Assembly (NCBI GenBank): GCA_944472135.2
Contig: OX235264.1
Span: 119,317,809-119,381,808, forward strand
Direction of reading: 5' to 3'
Length of the DNA stretch: 64,000 bases
From: Trichobilharzia regenti
Lineage: Eukaryota; Platyhelminthes; Trematoda; Strigeidida; Schistosomatidae
Both the position numbers and the translations under genes were made by a program. Below the pieces are notes generated by a model, which was not told where the DNA came from, made no database searches, and saw nothing but the letters and a program-made list of their open reading frames with translations. The stretch's first letter is position 1. Each line of letters opens with the position of its first letter. Below, one piece after another: positions 20,690 to 32,300 of the stretch.

Positions 20690-21039
20690 TGTAGTTGAAG
20701 ATTGAACGATCAATTCATGGTTGTTTGCTCAAACCCAACTTCCCTGTATTTTCGCGGAGGCATCAATACACCAGTCATCGTCTCATCGGTCGCTGTTCAG
20801 AAAGCACGTAAAAAACCGTCAGAAGTAATATCGTGATTTATTATTGTAATATTTGTTCATAGACCTTAGTTATTATGCTGCTCATATGTCGGCGTTAGAA
20901 TAAAGAATTCTCGAGTCGACAATCGGTGTTTTGGTTTTTGCATCCGTTAGTACTAAGCGTTTCTGAAAGGCTTCCATGGACATCGAGGGGCCCGGGGTAG
21001 CAAGAGCTGGGCATTAACGGTTTTTGAGACGTGATTGAC
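20690..21039 (+). repeat. 3' LTR of BEL/Pao-like element
   Basis: This appears identical to 17149-17498. A purine run (GGAAAAAAGGGATGGA) lies about 30 bases upstream and could be the polypurine tract. Confidence 0.85.
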
Positions 21040-21419
21040 CTCAGTTAAACAAGATTTAATTGTTGTGTTACAAATTGTCAGTATAGAAAACTATTTACAA
21101 ATCGTGAAATTGCTCTTATAAAGTGATAACTGCTGGCCGCAAACGGCTCACTGCAGCAGTCAGTGTGCGGATAAACACGTAAAGAGGCAATAATGCTTCA
21201 ACAGTAGTAGTAAACCAATCATTTACAGTTTTTTGCAGTTAAAACTAGCATACTGTCAAGCCTATTCATACGAAATAATAAAAAACATAAGAAGGTCTCG
21301 GAAGATTGTGGTAAAGATAATATGAATGAGCAAGACATAGAGTCGAACCTTCTGCATATTTTACTTATTTCACAGATTTCGTATAGTTACCGACGCTGTT
21401 GAGCGTCTGTAGTTTATTT

Positions 21420-21610
21420 GTATACAATGGCAAACCACAAATGTGGTCCGGTATTCGATCTCCCGCCGGCGCACTCCTTTACCCCTATTAGCCAGCAATA
21501 AGCCGGATAAAGAGAGGAGGTTGGGCGTTATGTTAGCAACATTGCCCTGTAAAGAAGCCACTGCTACTGAAACTTCAGAAGCTCTAGCTTCGATTCCCAA
21601 GTTTCAGTGG
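21420..21610 (+). repeat. tRNA-headed SINE, decayed
   Basis: The B-box region 'tattcgatctcccgccggcg' is followed by the family tail: 'tttacccctattagccagca', 'gaggttgggcgttatg', 'ccctgtaaagaa', 'gctactgaaacttcag'. The head is mutated. Confidence 0.65.
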
Positions 21611-21699
21611 CAAGAAATAAAAACTGATTCTGGTAGTAGAGGATTTTACTACGGGTATAAATACGGTAACCCACAGCTATCATGAAGAATATATGTAAT

Positions 21700-21730
21700 A
21701 TATATGTATAATATATATATATATATATAA
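21700..21730. repeat. (AT)n microsatellite
   Basis: A run of alternating A and T follows the SINE copy. Confidence 0.8.
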
Positions 21731-22270
21731 ATCACGAAATGTATTCAGACACTGACTAGTTCTGTCATGCTAACACCCATATTACATATACGGGCTAACG
21801 TTTAAGCTGTATCTAGAAATGTTTGATGTATCCTTCTAACTAAATCAACATTTGTTGACGTCACTGGCAATTTCAGTGGACTGAACACGTCTATGTGGAT
21901 TCTGAAGGATTGTTTGGGGGCTAGATGGCGACAGCGTTAGCTTCTTTGAGGAGTCAAGTGACTATAGAATTGAAGACTGGGATTTCGAAGGCCTGATTGC
22001 ACACAAGACATTTTATCAAATGATTGTCGATGATTTGTTGGTGCTAAGAAGTGTTTTGTGTGTGCTAGGAGATTTTTAATCGATTTACAACGGGATTTCA
22101 GGTTAATGTTGAACCGAAAAATGCAAGGGAAAAGTAAAATAAAAGTGACCGAGACCAGCCGGATCAAATATCGGGTGTAAGTGAGAGACGAATAACGACA
22201 TGGTAGCGTTTTGTCCAGGGACTTACATCTTGTTATCGAAAATTTGTATGGTTACATAAAATATATACGT

Positions 22271-22495
22271 GCGTCGGTGGCATAGCGGTTAGGACGCTCG
22301 CCGATCATGCACATGGTCCGGGGTTCGATCCCCGGCCGACGCACTTCTTTACCTCGCCAAGCCAGAAGTAATGCTGGTAAAGAGGAAAGGTTGGGCATGA
22401 GGCTAGCAACCCCACCCTGTAAAAATAATAAACACTGCTACAGAAACTTCAAACCACCAGCTTGCAGCCCTGTGTTCCACTGGGGAACGTGAAGG
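22271..22495 (+). repeat. Complete tRNA-headed SINE
   Basis: The first 72 bases form a tRNA-like unit. The 7-bp acceptor stem GCGTCGG/CCGACGC is perfect, the A box is TGGCATAGCGGTTAGGA, and the T-arm/B box is GGGGTTCGATCCCC. A ~150-base tail with 'gggcatgaggctagcaaccc' and 'ctgctacagaaacttcaaa' ends in 'gtgaaggaaaaa'. Other copies: 32130-32370 (+), 52400-52645 (-), 55681-55915 (+), 47160-47765 (-, split), 59741-60452 (-, split). Confidence 0.82.
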
Positions 22496-22499
22496 AAAA

Positions 22500-25325
22500 A
22501 AACATAAAATATATATAGTGAGATATACAGAGCTGCGACTGATGTATTTTATTATATGCCTGAATGTTAGGTTATACAGAGTTACAGGGACGCTATTTCA
22601 CTTGCGATTTGTAAAGAGCGGTAACAGTGTTACTAAAACTGCCCAAGTGAATGTTCAGTTTTCGCAGAAATGAGAAACCGCTGGTATGTAGATGACCAAA
22701 GAAGTTAGTCTAATCAATCGAACCTTCAGAGATCTGCAGGCTAGAAAACGTGGGGACCAAAGGTCGGCAGCTTCCAATTAGTGCGATTTTATAATAGTTT
22801 AGTCTATTCATATCAAAGTTTGTAAAAACACTTTTCAGAAGTCATAAACGTTATACTCCCCTCCGCTGGTTGGGGAGATGTTAAGAACAGCCTAGTCGCA
22901 TGGTGAGGTAGGCCGGGCTGAAGATTCAGCAGGTAGTGTGACCAGAGCTCACGTCTGGCAGAATAGACGGCCACACACCTAATCGTGAGTGTTATTTATA
23001 GTGAAAACCGACTGGAAACGAATCTGAATTAGTTCCAACGGCCTAAGTCACTGATACTCCATAGGCAAACAGGCTTTCTTTGTGCTGAAAGCATGGTTTT
23101 AGACCTTTTGTCCTGGTAATTCCATTATTTAAGGTAGGAATTACTTTGGGATTATGAACAAATAAACCAGTGGTTATTTTTAGAATGTAGAAGGTCATTC
23201 AGGAGGCATTTGAACTAAACAGAAGATCGGTAATGTCTCATCGAAAGTAGGCGTTTTTCCCAGAGTAATTTACATCTTAAAACAAATTACCAGGAATGCT
23301 AACAGAGGGGGGAGGGATAAGGAAGCAGGAGGTGAGCCAGTGCAAAGCTGAGTTCACCTCGGATTACTGAGTAAAGGAGCAAGAACGCCTCAAAAGGCAA
23401 AAGATGATTTTATAACTTACTGACGAATGAAGCGGGACGGGTTACATTCAGATCTAACCTCAATGAGAAAACATCAAATAACCAGGTCACTGTATGGCAA
23501 GAGTTAAATGCAGATGAAGTCAATGAAATATATCGATAGAAATCTACTTACCGAAGAAGGAAAACGTTATACTGGCATATTCAAAGGACTCTGGGACCGA
23601 TCACTATCTGCAACTCACCCAGGAATAATAATAATGGCCACAAATTGCCACTGATTACCAGACTTCCAACGAAGCAGAAGTTGAGAATCCCATAAAGTAA
23701 ATGGTGGCCGAAAAGTGACAAGGACAAGATGGGACTCCTTAGGATACATTCAGAGAGTATGGAATAAAATCACAGCAAACGTGACCGCTCGACTTTTGCG
23801 AAATGTTTGAAAAGCAGGAAAGAACTGACCTGTTAAATTCCCAAAAACGACGAATTAAGCATCTGCAGTAGTGGGTGCAGGATCACTATCTTTTCCAGGC
23901 CAAGGGAACTGATCCTGGAGAGTTTGAAAGATATTATAGATGCAAAACTTCATCTGAGACAAGCCAAACTCAAGACAAACACATAATATGTATCCCTAAT
24001 CTAAAGGCTAAGCATCATCATGGAATTCGGCTCAGAATGGTAGTCACATCTCCAAATTGTATCGACAAAATATGAAGCAGCAATATTTAGCTGCACAAAA
24101 CACTTCGTAACTTTCACGAACCTGTGATAGCTGTTTTGATGGATGTGATATATCCACATTCTCCAATGAAAGAAAGTTGTTCGTTATTGATTAAAACACA
24201 TAAAAATATGCAAAACGTCAGGAAACAGTTTAATTTTAACGGTAAACCAGCTGACGAAAAGGAATAAACAATAAACGCGACGATACATTAGTGATTTCGA
24301 ACTTAATAGTGTCACTTTCCAGGAGTTCAGGACTAGCTCGTCCGCTGCAGGTTTCTATCTGCACGAAATAGTTTACAACGATTGAATTGGGATTCACCTA
24401 GCTGTACTAAATATAAACTGGATAGTTTATATCCTAATTTCCTAACAGTAGTTAAGCTGTTTGAGATCATTTCAGGAAGATAGGTTGCATTTTTATGGGT
24501 ATTCTTTTAATGCTTTCAGCCTTTTCCAGTCATCTGACTTTAGGTTCCTATACAGTAACTCACACTATTGGAGTCCGGGCGGATACATGCTTTGTGTGTA
24601 GCCAATCTACCACAGGACGACTAAGTCTTTTACACACATACTTGTATGGTCACAACGGGTTAGATGTAAATGTTATCCTGATATCTGTGACCACGTTCAG
24701 GTTTAACGGGAGGTTACCGTACACACGTGTGTTAGGTTTTCAACGTACAAAATTACATTATGCTGCGGCTGTCTGTGTAAAAAGTTCATTGTCACTTTTC
24801 GCCCCAGTCATCTTGACTGTTTTAGTCGTGTTAGATTCTGCTTTCAGCAAGTGATTTGTTATCTTTTTTGGCTGAATCTCTCAGCATTGTTAGCCCACAA
24901 ACGGGCTTATAAAACGCACGCCAGGTGAATTTATTGTATTTTCGCCATATATCCCCTGCTGGTCTGAAGATTTGTGGCCATCATTTAACATTAGAACACT
25001 GCAGGTATAATATGGAGTATACCTTCCAATACAAGTATGTAGCGGGTTTATTACTGAAGAGATCCTGAATTCTCATCACACAGAGAATACTGGAGATTGA
25101 ATAGCGAGAGCGATCTCCTTATCTGCTAGAGTATCCCAGGAGCAAAATCAGCCGCTCAACTGATTTCCGATAGTCGATATTCCGATTTTTGTGCACATAT
25201 TGGAAATTACTTTCCTTCGTACAGGTTACTGAAATCCGTTGCTTGGTTTAAAAGACTTGTCGTAAAATTGTCTCTTAGTAGAATATCTTCAATGAATAAA
25301 CCATTCAGTTAACGTAATCTAGCCA
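22500..25325. other. Intergenic DNA, nothing recognised
   Basis: No coding exon or repeat family was identified. ORFs at 23875-24075 and 24495-24854 lack domains, splice context or similarity to anything else in the window. Confidence 0.45.
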
Positions 25326-26154
25326 CAAATGCGTATTATTTTATCCCCTTGGGTTCCACGTGGAACGCAAGGCTTCAGCAACACATCTACACTCTCTTCC
25401 ATTTTATGCCATCCTCTTCAACTGGGTCCACAATTGACAACAATGTGTTATTCCCTCTACTCGCAGACTGCTCACTGTTACCTTCGCGCCGACTATCCAC
25501 TAATCGCCTCCCGCGCGCGTCGAATGAGATCGCGTGTCTGCATTATGGGCGATGTCATTCAAAGGACTCCTCAATGTATAACTGATCCATCTCCATTTTC
25601 TCCAGTATTTTCTGAGTGGTCGCTCTTGGTTAGTTTGTTGCCAGATTTGCTTGCTAAGAATTGTTTCTGGCCATTTGATCTTCAGCATGGAGCCAGCCAG
25701 CCAGCCTGAGAGGGTGGCAGCTGTTGACAAATGTCTGATACCTGTTTGAAATGCTTTTCGTTATACGCAATGCAAGTTTCTGACCCGTATGGAAGGACCG
25801 ACTTGACGCTGGTGCTGAAAATCCGAATCTTGTTCCTTATGCTGGTTAAGCGACACTAGAGGATTTACAAACTCGCTTCAGGTTGATGAAGGGGAATCTC
25901 GCCTTTCCGATCTTAGCTCGCTCTGGTATCCTCATCCGTCCCACCTGTAGTTGAAATGGTGCTATCTGATGAAATAAGTGAAGGAGGCAACCTCTGTTAA
26001 ATCTCTCCGGTTGATAGTGATTGGTGCTGGTTGTTGTTGTTGCTCTTCTTTGGCTATCTTCAACACCTCCATCTTTCCTCTTGTTCACTTGGAGTCCTGG
26101 CTTCTCTTCTTTCAGTTTGTTGAGTATTCGAGTTCTTGTGACATTAGACATACA

Positions 26155-26961
26155 TCATCCATGCGCGAAATGCAGGTCTTCCAGAGTCTTCTCATCGGTG
26201 GTACAGCGTATTCCTGACTCCTCGCCGCAAACATTTTGACGCATAACCCAGTCCACTAAAATTAGGAATGTCATCGGGTACAAAAGGCAGCCCTGTCCCA
26301 TTCCTGTATGCACTTCAAACGCCTCTTTGAGTTGTGGATCACCCGACACGTGGCATTGTTATATGGCCAGCTGTTGAATGACGTTGATAAAGATTCGGGG
26401 CACCACAGGTCGTAGTATTGTAGTAGATTCTGAATCACTTGGTAGTCAGCGGTGTCGAGAGCCTTCCGAAAGTCACTGAAGTTAAGGATGATATTTGACT
26501 GCCATTTTACTTTTTGTTCTGTAATGCGTGAAGTTGGGATCTGAACAGCGCATGATAGGCCTTTCCTGAATCCAGGATCTTCCGAGAGGGCAATTTCTCC
26601 ATCTTGTGCAATTATCACGCTTTCCAGGATGATGCGACCTGGTATTTTACTTGGCGTGGACAAGAGCGTGATTCCACGCTAGTTCTTGCACAGGCCTAGG
26701 TCGCCGTTTTTTGGCAGCGTGACGAGGTAGCCAGGCTTTCTCCCATTCCGTAGGTGCCTTTCCTTCTTTCCAAACACTTCGCAATATTGAAGCGAGCACA
26801 TCCTCCGCAGTTGCTGAAGCCGCTCTGATCCTGCTGCCTTCCCAGGTGGACTTCAGCAGCTTGATTGCATTCAGAATTTCTGCTTTCGCTTGGGGAGTGG
26901 TGTCTATTGGTAGGCAGTTCTGTGAGTGCTGTTGGTAGCGTTCTTTCTGAGTGAGTTGCAA
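26155..26961 (-). pseudogene. LINE reverse transcriptase remnant
   Basis: Minus-strand frames 26961-26647, 26663-26271 and 26349-26155 cover the RT. Visible pieces are AEILNAIKLLKSTWEGSRI, NFSDFRKALDTADYQVIQNLL (the F-D-F-x-KA-x-D segment, with the first Asp changed to Asn) and GMGQGCLLYP. The YxDD box is not evident. Several frameshifts separate the parts. Confidence 0.8.
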
Positions 26962-26998
26962 GTGATGGTCGATTCAAGAGTCTTTTAAAGTGGTTGGC

Positions 26999-27603
26999 CT
27001 ATTGTTTTATTAGCTTCTCCACCTTGATAATCAGGTTTTCTTGAGTGTATTTTATTGGTTTCATCATCTGGCTTGATCCCTTCCCTCTTTTACCTGTGGT
27101 CTGCCGGTTCTGCCTCAGTCGGCACCATGTTGTAGAATTGTCTTTTCTAGCACTGTTCTTCACTTCTTTATTCAGCACAGTGAACATTATTCTCAGCTTC
27201 TCCTTCTTTCCTGGATTTTTGCATTGAGTCATCTTCTCTTTCACCATCTTTTTCTCGTTGATTAGCTTCCAGGTATCCACAGAGAGCCATTCTTTGTTAT
27301 GTCTCTTCTTTCTTCCTAGAACTGTTGTACACGTTACCTTGGACATCACCTTCAGTGAGTTCCAATTTTCTTCCACATAGGTTTTCTCAGTGATATCACA
27401 CCACATAGTGGCTCGGAGTCTGCTCTGATCTGCTGTGTATTGAAAGCATCCCTTGTGGTTTTGTCCTTAAGTTTACGAATATTATACTTTAATCGCGGCC
27501 TGCTTCCAGTTGTGCCAAAGGATTTAAGCTTCATCTTGAAAGTTATTTGAACTAGATGATTCTCTGAGCCTACATCTTCTCTCTTTCTCGACTCTGTTCC
27601 CAT
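26999..27603 (-). pseudogene. LINE linker between endonuclease and RT
   Basis: Frames 27603-27352 and 27406-26999 encode a basic linker (PRLKYNIRKLKDKTTRDAF; NKEWLSVDTWKLINEKKMVKEKM) typical of the RTE region between endonuclease and RT. It is frameshifted. Confidence 0.75.
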
Positions 27604-27934
27604 CAGACTAGCTGCGTCTCAACTCCCTTGAGATTTAAATGAAATCTATCTGGTTCGTCGTGTGTCCGTCAGGGGAAACCTAATTTGTATTGTGTATTTC
27701 CTTGTGTTTGTAAACGCTCCATCCAATCACCAAATTATGAAAGCCGAGAATTCTGCGAATAGTTCTCCGTTCTTATCCATTTCTTTGGGTGAGAGCCTCT
27801 CGACCCATGATAAGTTCTCTTCCCGTATTATCTCTGTGCAAGTATGTTAAAATTGTTGTTGTGGATATATTTAATGATGTCTTTGCCATGTAAGCAGCTG
27901 ACGAGAAGGCAACGAAATAAAAGATGGTATCGTT

Positions 27935-28503
27935 TTATTCTGCTAAAACTGTAGTTTTTGCTTTGTTCAAATATCTGCTTCCAATTCGCCTTGCATTCAT
28001 ATCGCCCATAAGGATTTTGATGTCACCATTCGGGATGTTATCCATTACTGTTTGTAGTTGTCTGTAAAAATCTTCCTTCTTTTCTTGTCCCGAGAAGTTT
28101 GTAGCATTGTGTAAAGCATTGAATAATGGCAACCTTCCTCCTTTAGGAATCGAATCTCACTGTCATGATCCTGGATAAAATTAGTTCCCACTGCATTGAA
28201 CCTTCAGGTGCCACTGGGGACATCATTACAGCCACTCATTGCCTCACTGTGCTCGCAGTTGTCGTCTGGATGAACCGAGTAGATTACAGGCTCTTCAGTT
28301 GACAGTTCTGACAATCTATTTTCATTCCATCTGCTCTTGCAGATACTCAGGACTTCCACGTCATATGTTCTCATTCCCTTAGCTACCTGGCCAGCCTTCA
28401 CAGTCTCGTGCATTGTACGGACATTCCAGGTCCTCATTCTTACTCTTGCTTTCATCGAGAGAAGACACATCGGATGGCTGACTGGCTTCCAGAAGGCTTC
28501 CAC
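27935..28503 (-). pseudogene. LINE apurinic endonuclease remnant
   Basis: The N-terminal part has RMRTWNVRTM, the endonuclease start motif with its Asn, and CKSRWNEN (normally ...ETRW). The later part has DFYRQLQTVMDNIPNGDIKILMGDMNARRIG, the GD-N catalytic block. A frameshift near 28200 separates them. Confidence 0.82.
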
Positions 28504-28639
28504 TAGTCCATTGGGTCATTTCGCCTCTCCGATTCGCGCGAAGATTAAGATTGTTGTTATTCGAAGTTTCTGTATTTTTAATGTGTCTTCTGTGGCTTGA
28601 AGTTTCTCCAGAGGTTTGATAGGTCTAGCGGCGTGAGAT

Positions 28640-29152
28640 CAGCAGTTCCAACTCTTCCTCCTTTCCCGGGCTCTTAACCGCCTAGAAAACTAGAAAGCTA
28701 GCTAACTAGGCGAGGTTACAATAACATACAGTTCAGTCTATATTTACTGTCTTATTTCTAAGAATAAGTATCCTAAATCCACAAAAGAGATATGTAGCCA
28801 CAATTAATCTCACACCTTCTTCCATAACAGACAACTTGAGTTTCAAAATTTTTCTTTCTGTTGTTACTGTTTCGAAGTTTAAGCTAGGTCATTCCACGGC
28901 GGCTCTTTTAAATACCTTTACAAGTTACTGTTCAATTAATATGACTAGACGGTAAGAAGTGACTTCCGTACTAATTAAGCCATCAGACGTATCTCATCCT
29001 TTCTTTCTCTTAAAAGGCACGTTCAAATTCTCAATTAATGCACTCATTCTTGCAGCGGCAACTCAGCCTTGCGTCCAGTAAATTATGGCCTAAGTTATTG
29101 TGACCTTGTTTCTACTGGAGTAAGTTAAGCAATTTATTTAACAACTTTATAG
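28640..29152. other. Region upstream of first recognised hexokinase exon
   Basis: A strong donor-like GTAAGT lies at 29120 and would define a 33-nt mini-intron to the acceptor at 29152. The frame upstream is open only back to a stop near 29035 and has no ATG. The first coding exon and promoter are therefore unresolved. Confidence 0.4.
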
Positions 29153-29318
29153 TTATGCAGACTATGTCAACCCGTGGATTTGAATATGGGAAGATGTGAA
29201 GAAATATTAGACATAATAACTGACAATACACTGAGAGCTTTGAAAACTGTAGATGATAAGTCTTTGAAGGGGATGAAAATGCTAAACACCTTCTTAGAAA
29301 AGAAATCTGGATTGTTGA
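29153..29318 (+). CDS. Hexokinase-like exon 1 in window
   Basis: The acceptor is CTTTATAG and the donor A|GTTGAG, phase 1. It encodes LCQPVDLNMGRCEEILDIIT and DDKSLKGMKMLNTFLEKKSG, matching the N-terminal helix region of schistosome and mammalian hexokinases (L-x-P-x-D-L ... EEI). The upstream exon with the start codon is not identified. Confidence 0.8.
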
Positions 29319-32300
29319 GTTGAGTTTCTTGCTTTTTTCTTTCATACGATAATGTAACAGAACCCGGTCGATATTTGTGTTTAGATTTCAAAGGAAAGTA
29401 TTATCGTTTAGTTTTGACAACTGTATCAGAAGACATCCAAGAGATAAAAAAAGAAGAAGAGTATTACTTTATTTCTCGTCAGTTAAGATCCAGCAATGCA
29501 GAGACGGTAATACTACAGTGAATAATAATCACTTCATCTTTCTAGGTGTTTAACTACATTGCAGAAACTATACATGATTTCTATATTCTTAAAAATATAA
29601 ATGAAGAAAATATACCTCTTGGCATATGTTTCATGTTTCCAATGAAACAGACAAGTATACGAGATGGTTATGTGATAAAATGGGTTAAAGAATTTTCAAT
29701 CAATAGTCTTATAGGATTAAATTTTCCAGTAAAATTACAAGAAGCTCTCAAAAGAAGGGTTTTTCCATATATTTGCTTTATATATATATATATATATATT
29801 CTTTTTAGGGATTAAAAGTATCAGTAACTGCTATTGCAAATGATGCAGTTTGTGTATTTTTTGCTTGCGCATGGAAAGATAATGATTGTGCTCTTGGTTT
29901 GAAACACAGTAAGTATCTAATATTAATGTTTAATAATTTACTGATAAACCTGTTAAAGTAGGATTAAATAACCAGTTAATTGTTAAACTTTGATGTTGGT
30001 ATAAACGCCAAAAATACAGCTGAGAGTAATATCAAAATATGATATTAGTTAAAATGTCTAGCGCTAATAAAAATGCCGAGAATAAGGTTCGATATTCAAG
30101 GGAGATAAGCGGCTCCTCATATGTTCAAATACCAAGTAATGATTTACATTGACTTTTGGCCCTCAAATACCGCATAAATGAAGGCAGAAAACAGATTGTT
30201 CCGAACCAGAGAGAAAAAAGCGATTTTATCACGCAAAAATGCGTAATATATAAGCTGGTCTCATTGTGTCAGGATTCAAGGTTGTCCAGTAATGTTTTTT
30301 TGAGTTAGTTGAGTCAGCAGTGGCTTAAACTGATCCTAGCCTTCCCTGCTGCGCCTTATAAATATAGCTGTTTTGATGTTAGACACATCTGTGGGAAGAA
30401 TATATAAAACCAACTCCTTAAAAAGTAACGAATGAGTACAATTCATATGTTATCTCTTTTTCTTTGGGTAAATTTGAAACCATACTGCCTATGATCTGCG
30501 CTTTGATAGTCATTTGGGTAAAAGCAGGGACATGAGACGTTGATGGGATTAGCTTTAAGTTATTGGTTCGTAGATCTGTTTGTGGTGTTCCTCCTTGCAT
30601 GGATGTTAACGGCACGGAATGAAGAGCATATAGTTTAGTTGAATTCTAACTACTAGAATGGATCAACTTGGGAATTTTGAGAAGGTTGACTAATTGCTAA
30701 TATTCATCTCCAACATCTCTGCGACTTTATTTGTGGGCATTTTTCTAGTCTATTTAATGAGAGTGTTATTATGAAAACAAGTCTTAGATATTGATGAGCA
30801 GGGTAAAGATGTAGCGGTAAATAATTCCCCAAAATTATTGTCCACAGCAATCATGACTGAACATTGGATGCTGACCCTCACTGTTTAAGTCGACTTGTTT
30901 TGGCTGAAGGCTTCCGGTTAAGCATCCATGTCATTTGATACTCCATCGTGTCACGTTCATGCGCGATCACTAGCCAGCTAAGCAATCACCTTGGACTCAA
31001 ATTTGGTCCCGGAATATATGTCGTAATTTGGACGATCAAATAGTGACTTTTGCTTTGCCTTTGGTCTACGAGGAACGAATACTATATAAGTTGTTGGTAT
31101 TAGATCTTGCGTTAGTATACTCTGTACAATCTACGAACGTCAATACCTTCAGCCTCTAAACAGATAAAATGATCACCTGTCAACGATTTCCGATTGATTC
31201 GTTTACATGTGCGATTGACAATAGCCGATTCACTGGGAATTCAAGTTCATCTAGCTGACAGGTTCCAAACACGTCGAAATACGCATCCTGGATTCTACAA
31301 CTAGTAACCATTAGCCAAAATAACTTCGCAGCGATCATTTGACATTATCGAAGCGTTCATTTTGGCAGTCAGTGTATCAGAAGACACTGAATATTCTGAT
31401 CAGAAATAATCAGTCAATGGAAAGTGAAAATTAAACTAACAGTAAATGTTTGAATTTAGTCTAACCATCATGATATTATGGTAAGCAAGAAGTGTCGCTT
31501 GGTAAGTCATCCGGTAAACAATACTGAACCATTATATATGTTAAATGAAATAAACGCACTTATGTAAGGTTAAATGGAGATGCGGTAAAATATTCTTCAA
31601 ATAGTTCTAGAGGCCTTATTTATTTCACTATTGAATCAACACTCTAGGTTGTATTAATATTGACCATCAACCGTTTCAATATATTATTCATCACACCTAA
31701 CCATTTATTCCTAAATATCTTAGATATATCAGTTCCTCAGTTTACTCCTTCTAATAGTCAGAGTTTTCGTGAATTTTTGCCCTTATGGAGCTGTGGTTCA
31801 TTGACATATGCGATCGATTTAAAAACAGTGGATCAGAGGTTCGAGCAGGAGTCTGGACGTTCAGGGAGATAATTGACACAGGGATGGAGTCACCAATGGT
31901 TGTTGCTTAACTGTTGACCATGTATCGACTGTGCTACGTTAAGCTTTCATCCAAACCGAATCTCCGGAACCGATTTTCTATACGGGATAGTTATTTTGAT
32001 TGATCACTGGGTATCAACCAATCTCATGAATTCAGTCCTTGGGTTGATGCAGACTGTAAACTCTCACTTAGGTTTGAAATGTGGTCACCGTGTTAGATGA
32101 ATCTTCATTGTGGTGCGCACTGAACTGATGTGAGGTAATTGGAGGCGCAGTGGTAGAGTGATCGCCGACCACGCTGGTGTTCCGGGATTCGATCTCCGGT
32201 CACAGACGCACTCTTCTACCTCGGTAAGCCAGTTATAAGACTGGTAAAGAAGGAAGGTTGAGCATGAGGCTAGTAACTCCATCCTGTAAAAATAATCACC

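Larger units (their letters stand above)
17149..21039 (+). mobile_element. BEL/Pao-like LTR element without polymerase, recent insertion
   Basis: Two direct 350-bp repeats (17149-17498 and 20690-21039) appear identical by eye and enclose 3.2 kb. The interior has a gag-like ORF, an overlapping second ORF, and ~1.1 kb of non-coding DNA with tandem repeats. No protease, RT, RNase H or integrase motif is present, so it must depend on a helper. A 4-5 bp target duplication could not be identified with certainty. LTR identity suggests little time since insertion. Confidence 0.82.
25330..28640 (-). mobile_element. RTE (SR2-like) LINE, nearly full-length but decayed
   Basis: From 28500 to 25330 on the minus strand the order is apurinic endonuclease, linker, reverse transcriptase, C-terminal segment and 3' end. 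The 3' end shares 'cttgggttcc' plus the T(C/G)AACAC-rich block with the fragments at 5620 and 59810. Many frameshifts and stops break the frame, so it is inactive. It lies between the two host genes. Confidence 0.82.

Noticed and set aside
24495..24854. A 119-codon plus-strand frame in the intergenic region
   Set aside because: No domain or signal of selection is visible; it is an isolated frame in otherwise feature-poor DNA.
29035..29119. First coding exon of the hexokinase-like gene
   Set aside because: A strong GTAAGT donor exists at 29120, but the upstream frames contain stops and no ATG, so the exon is not claimed.
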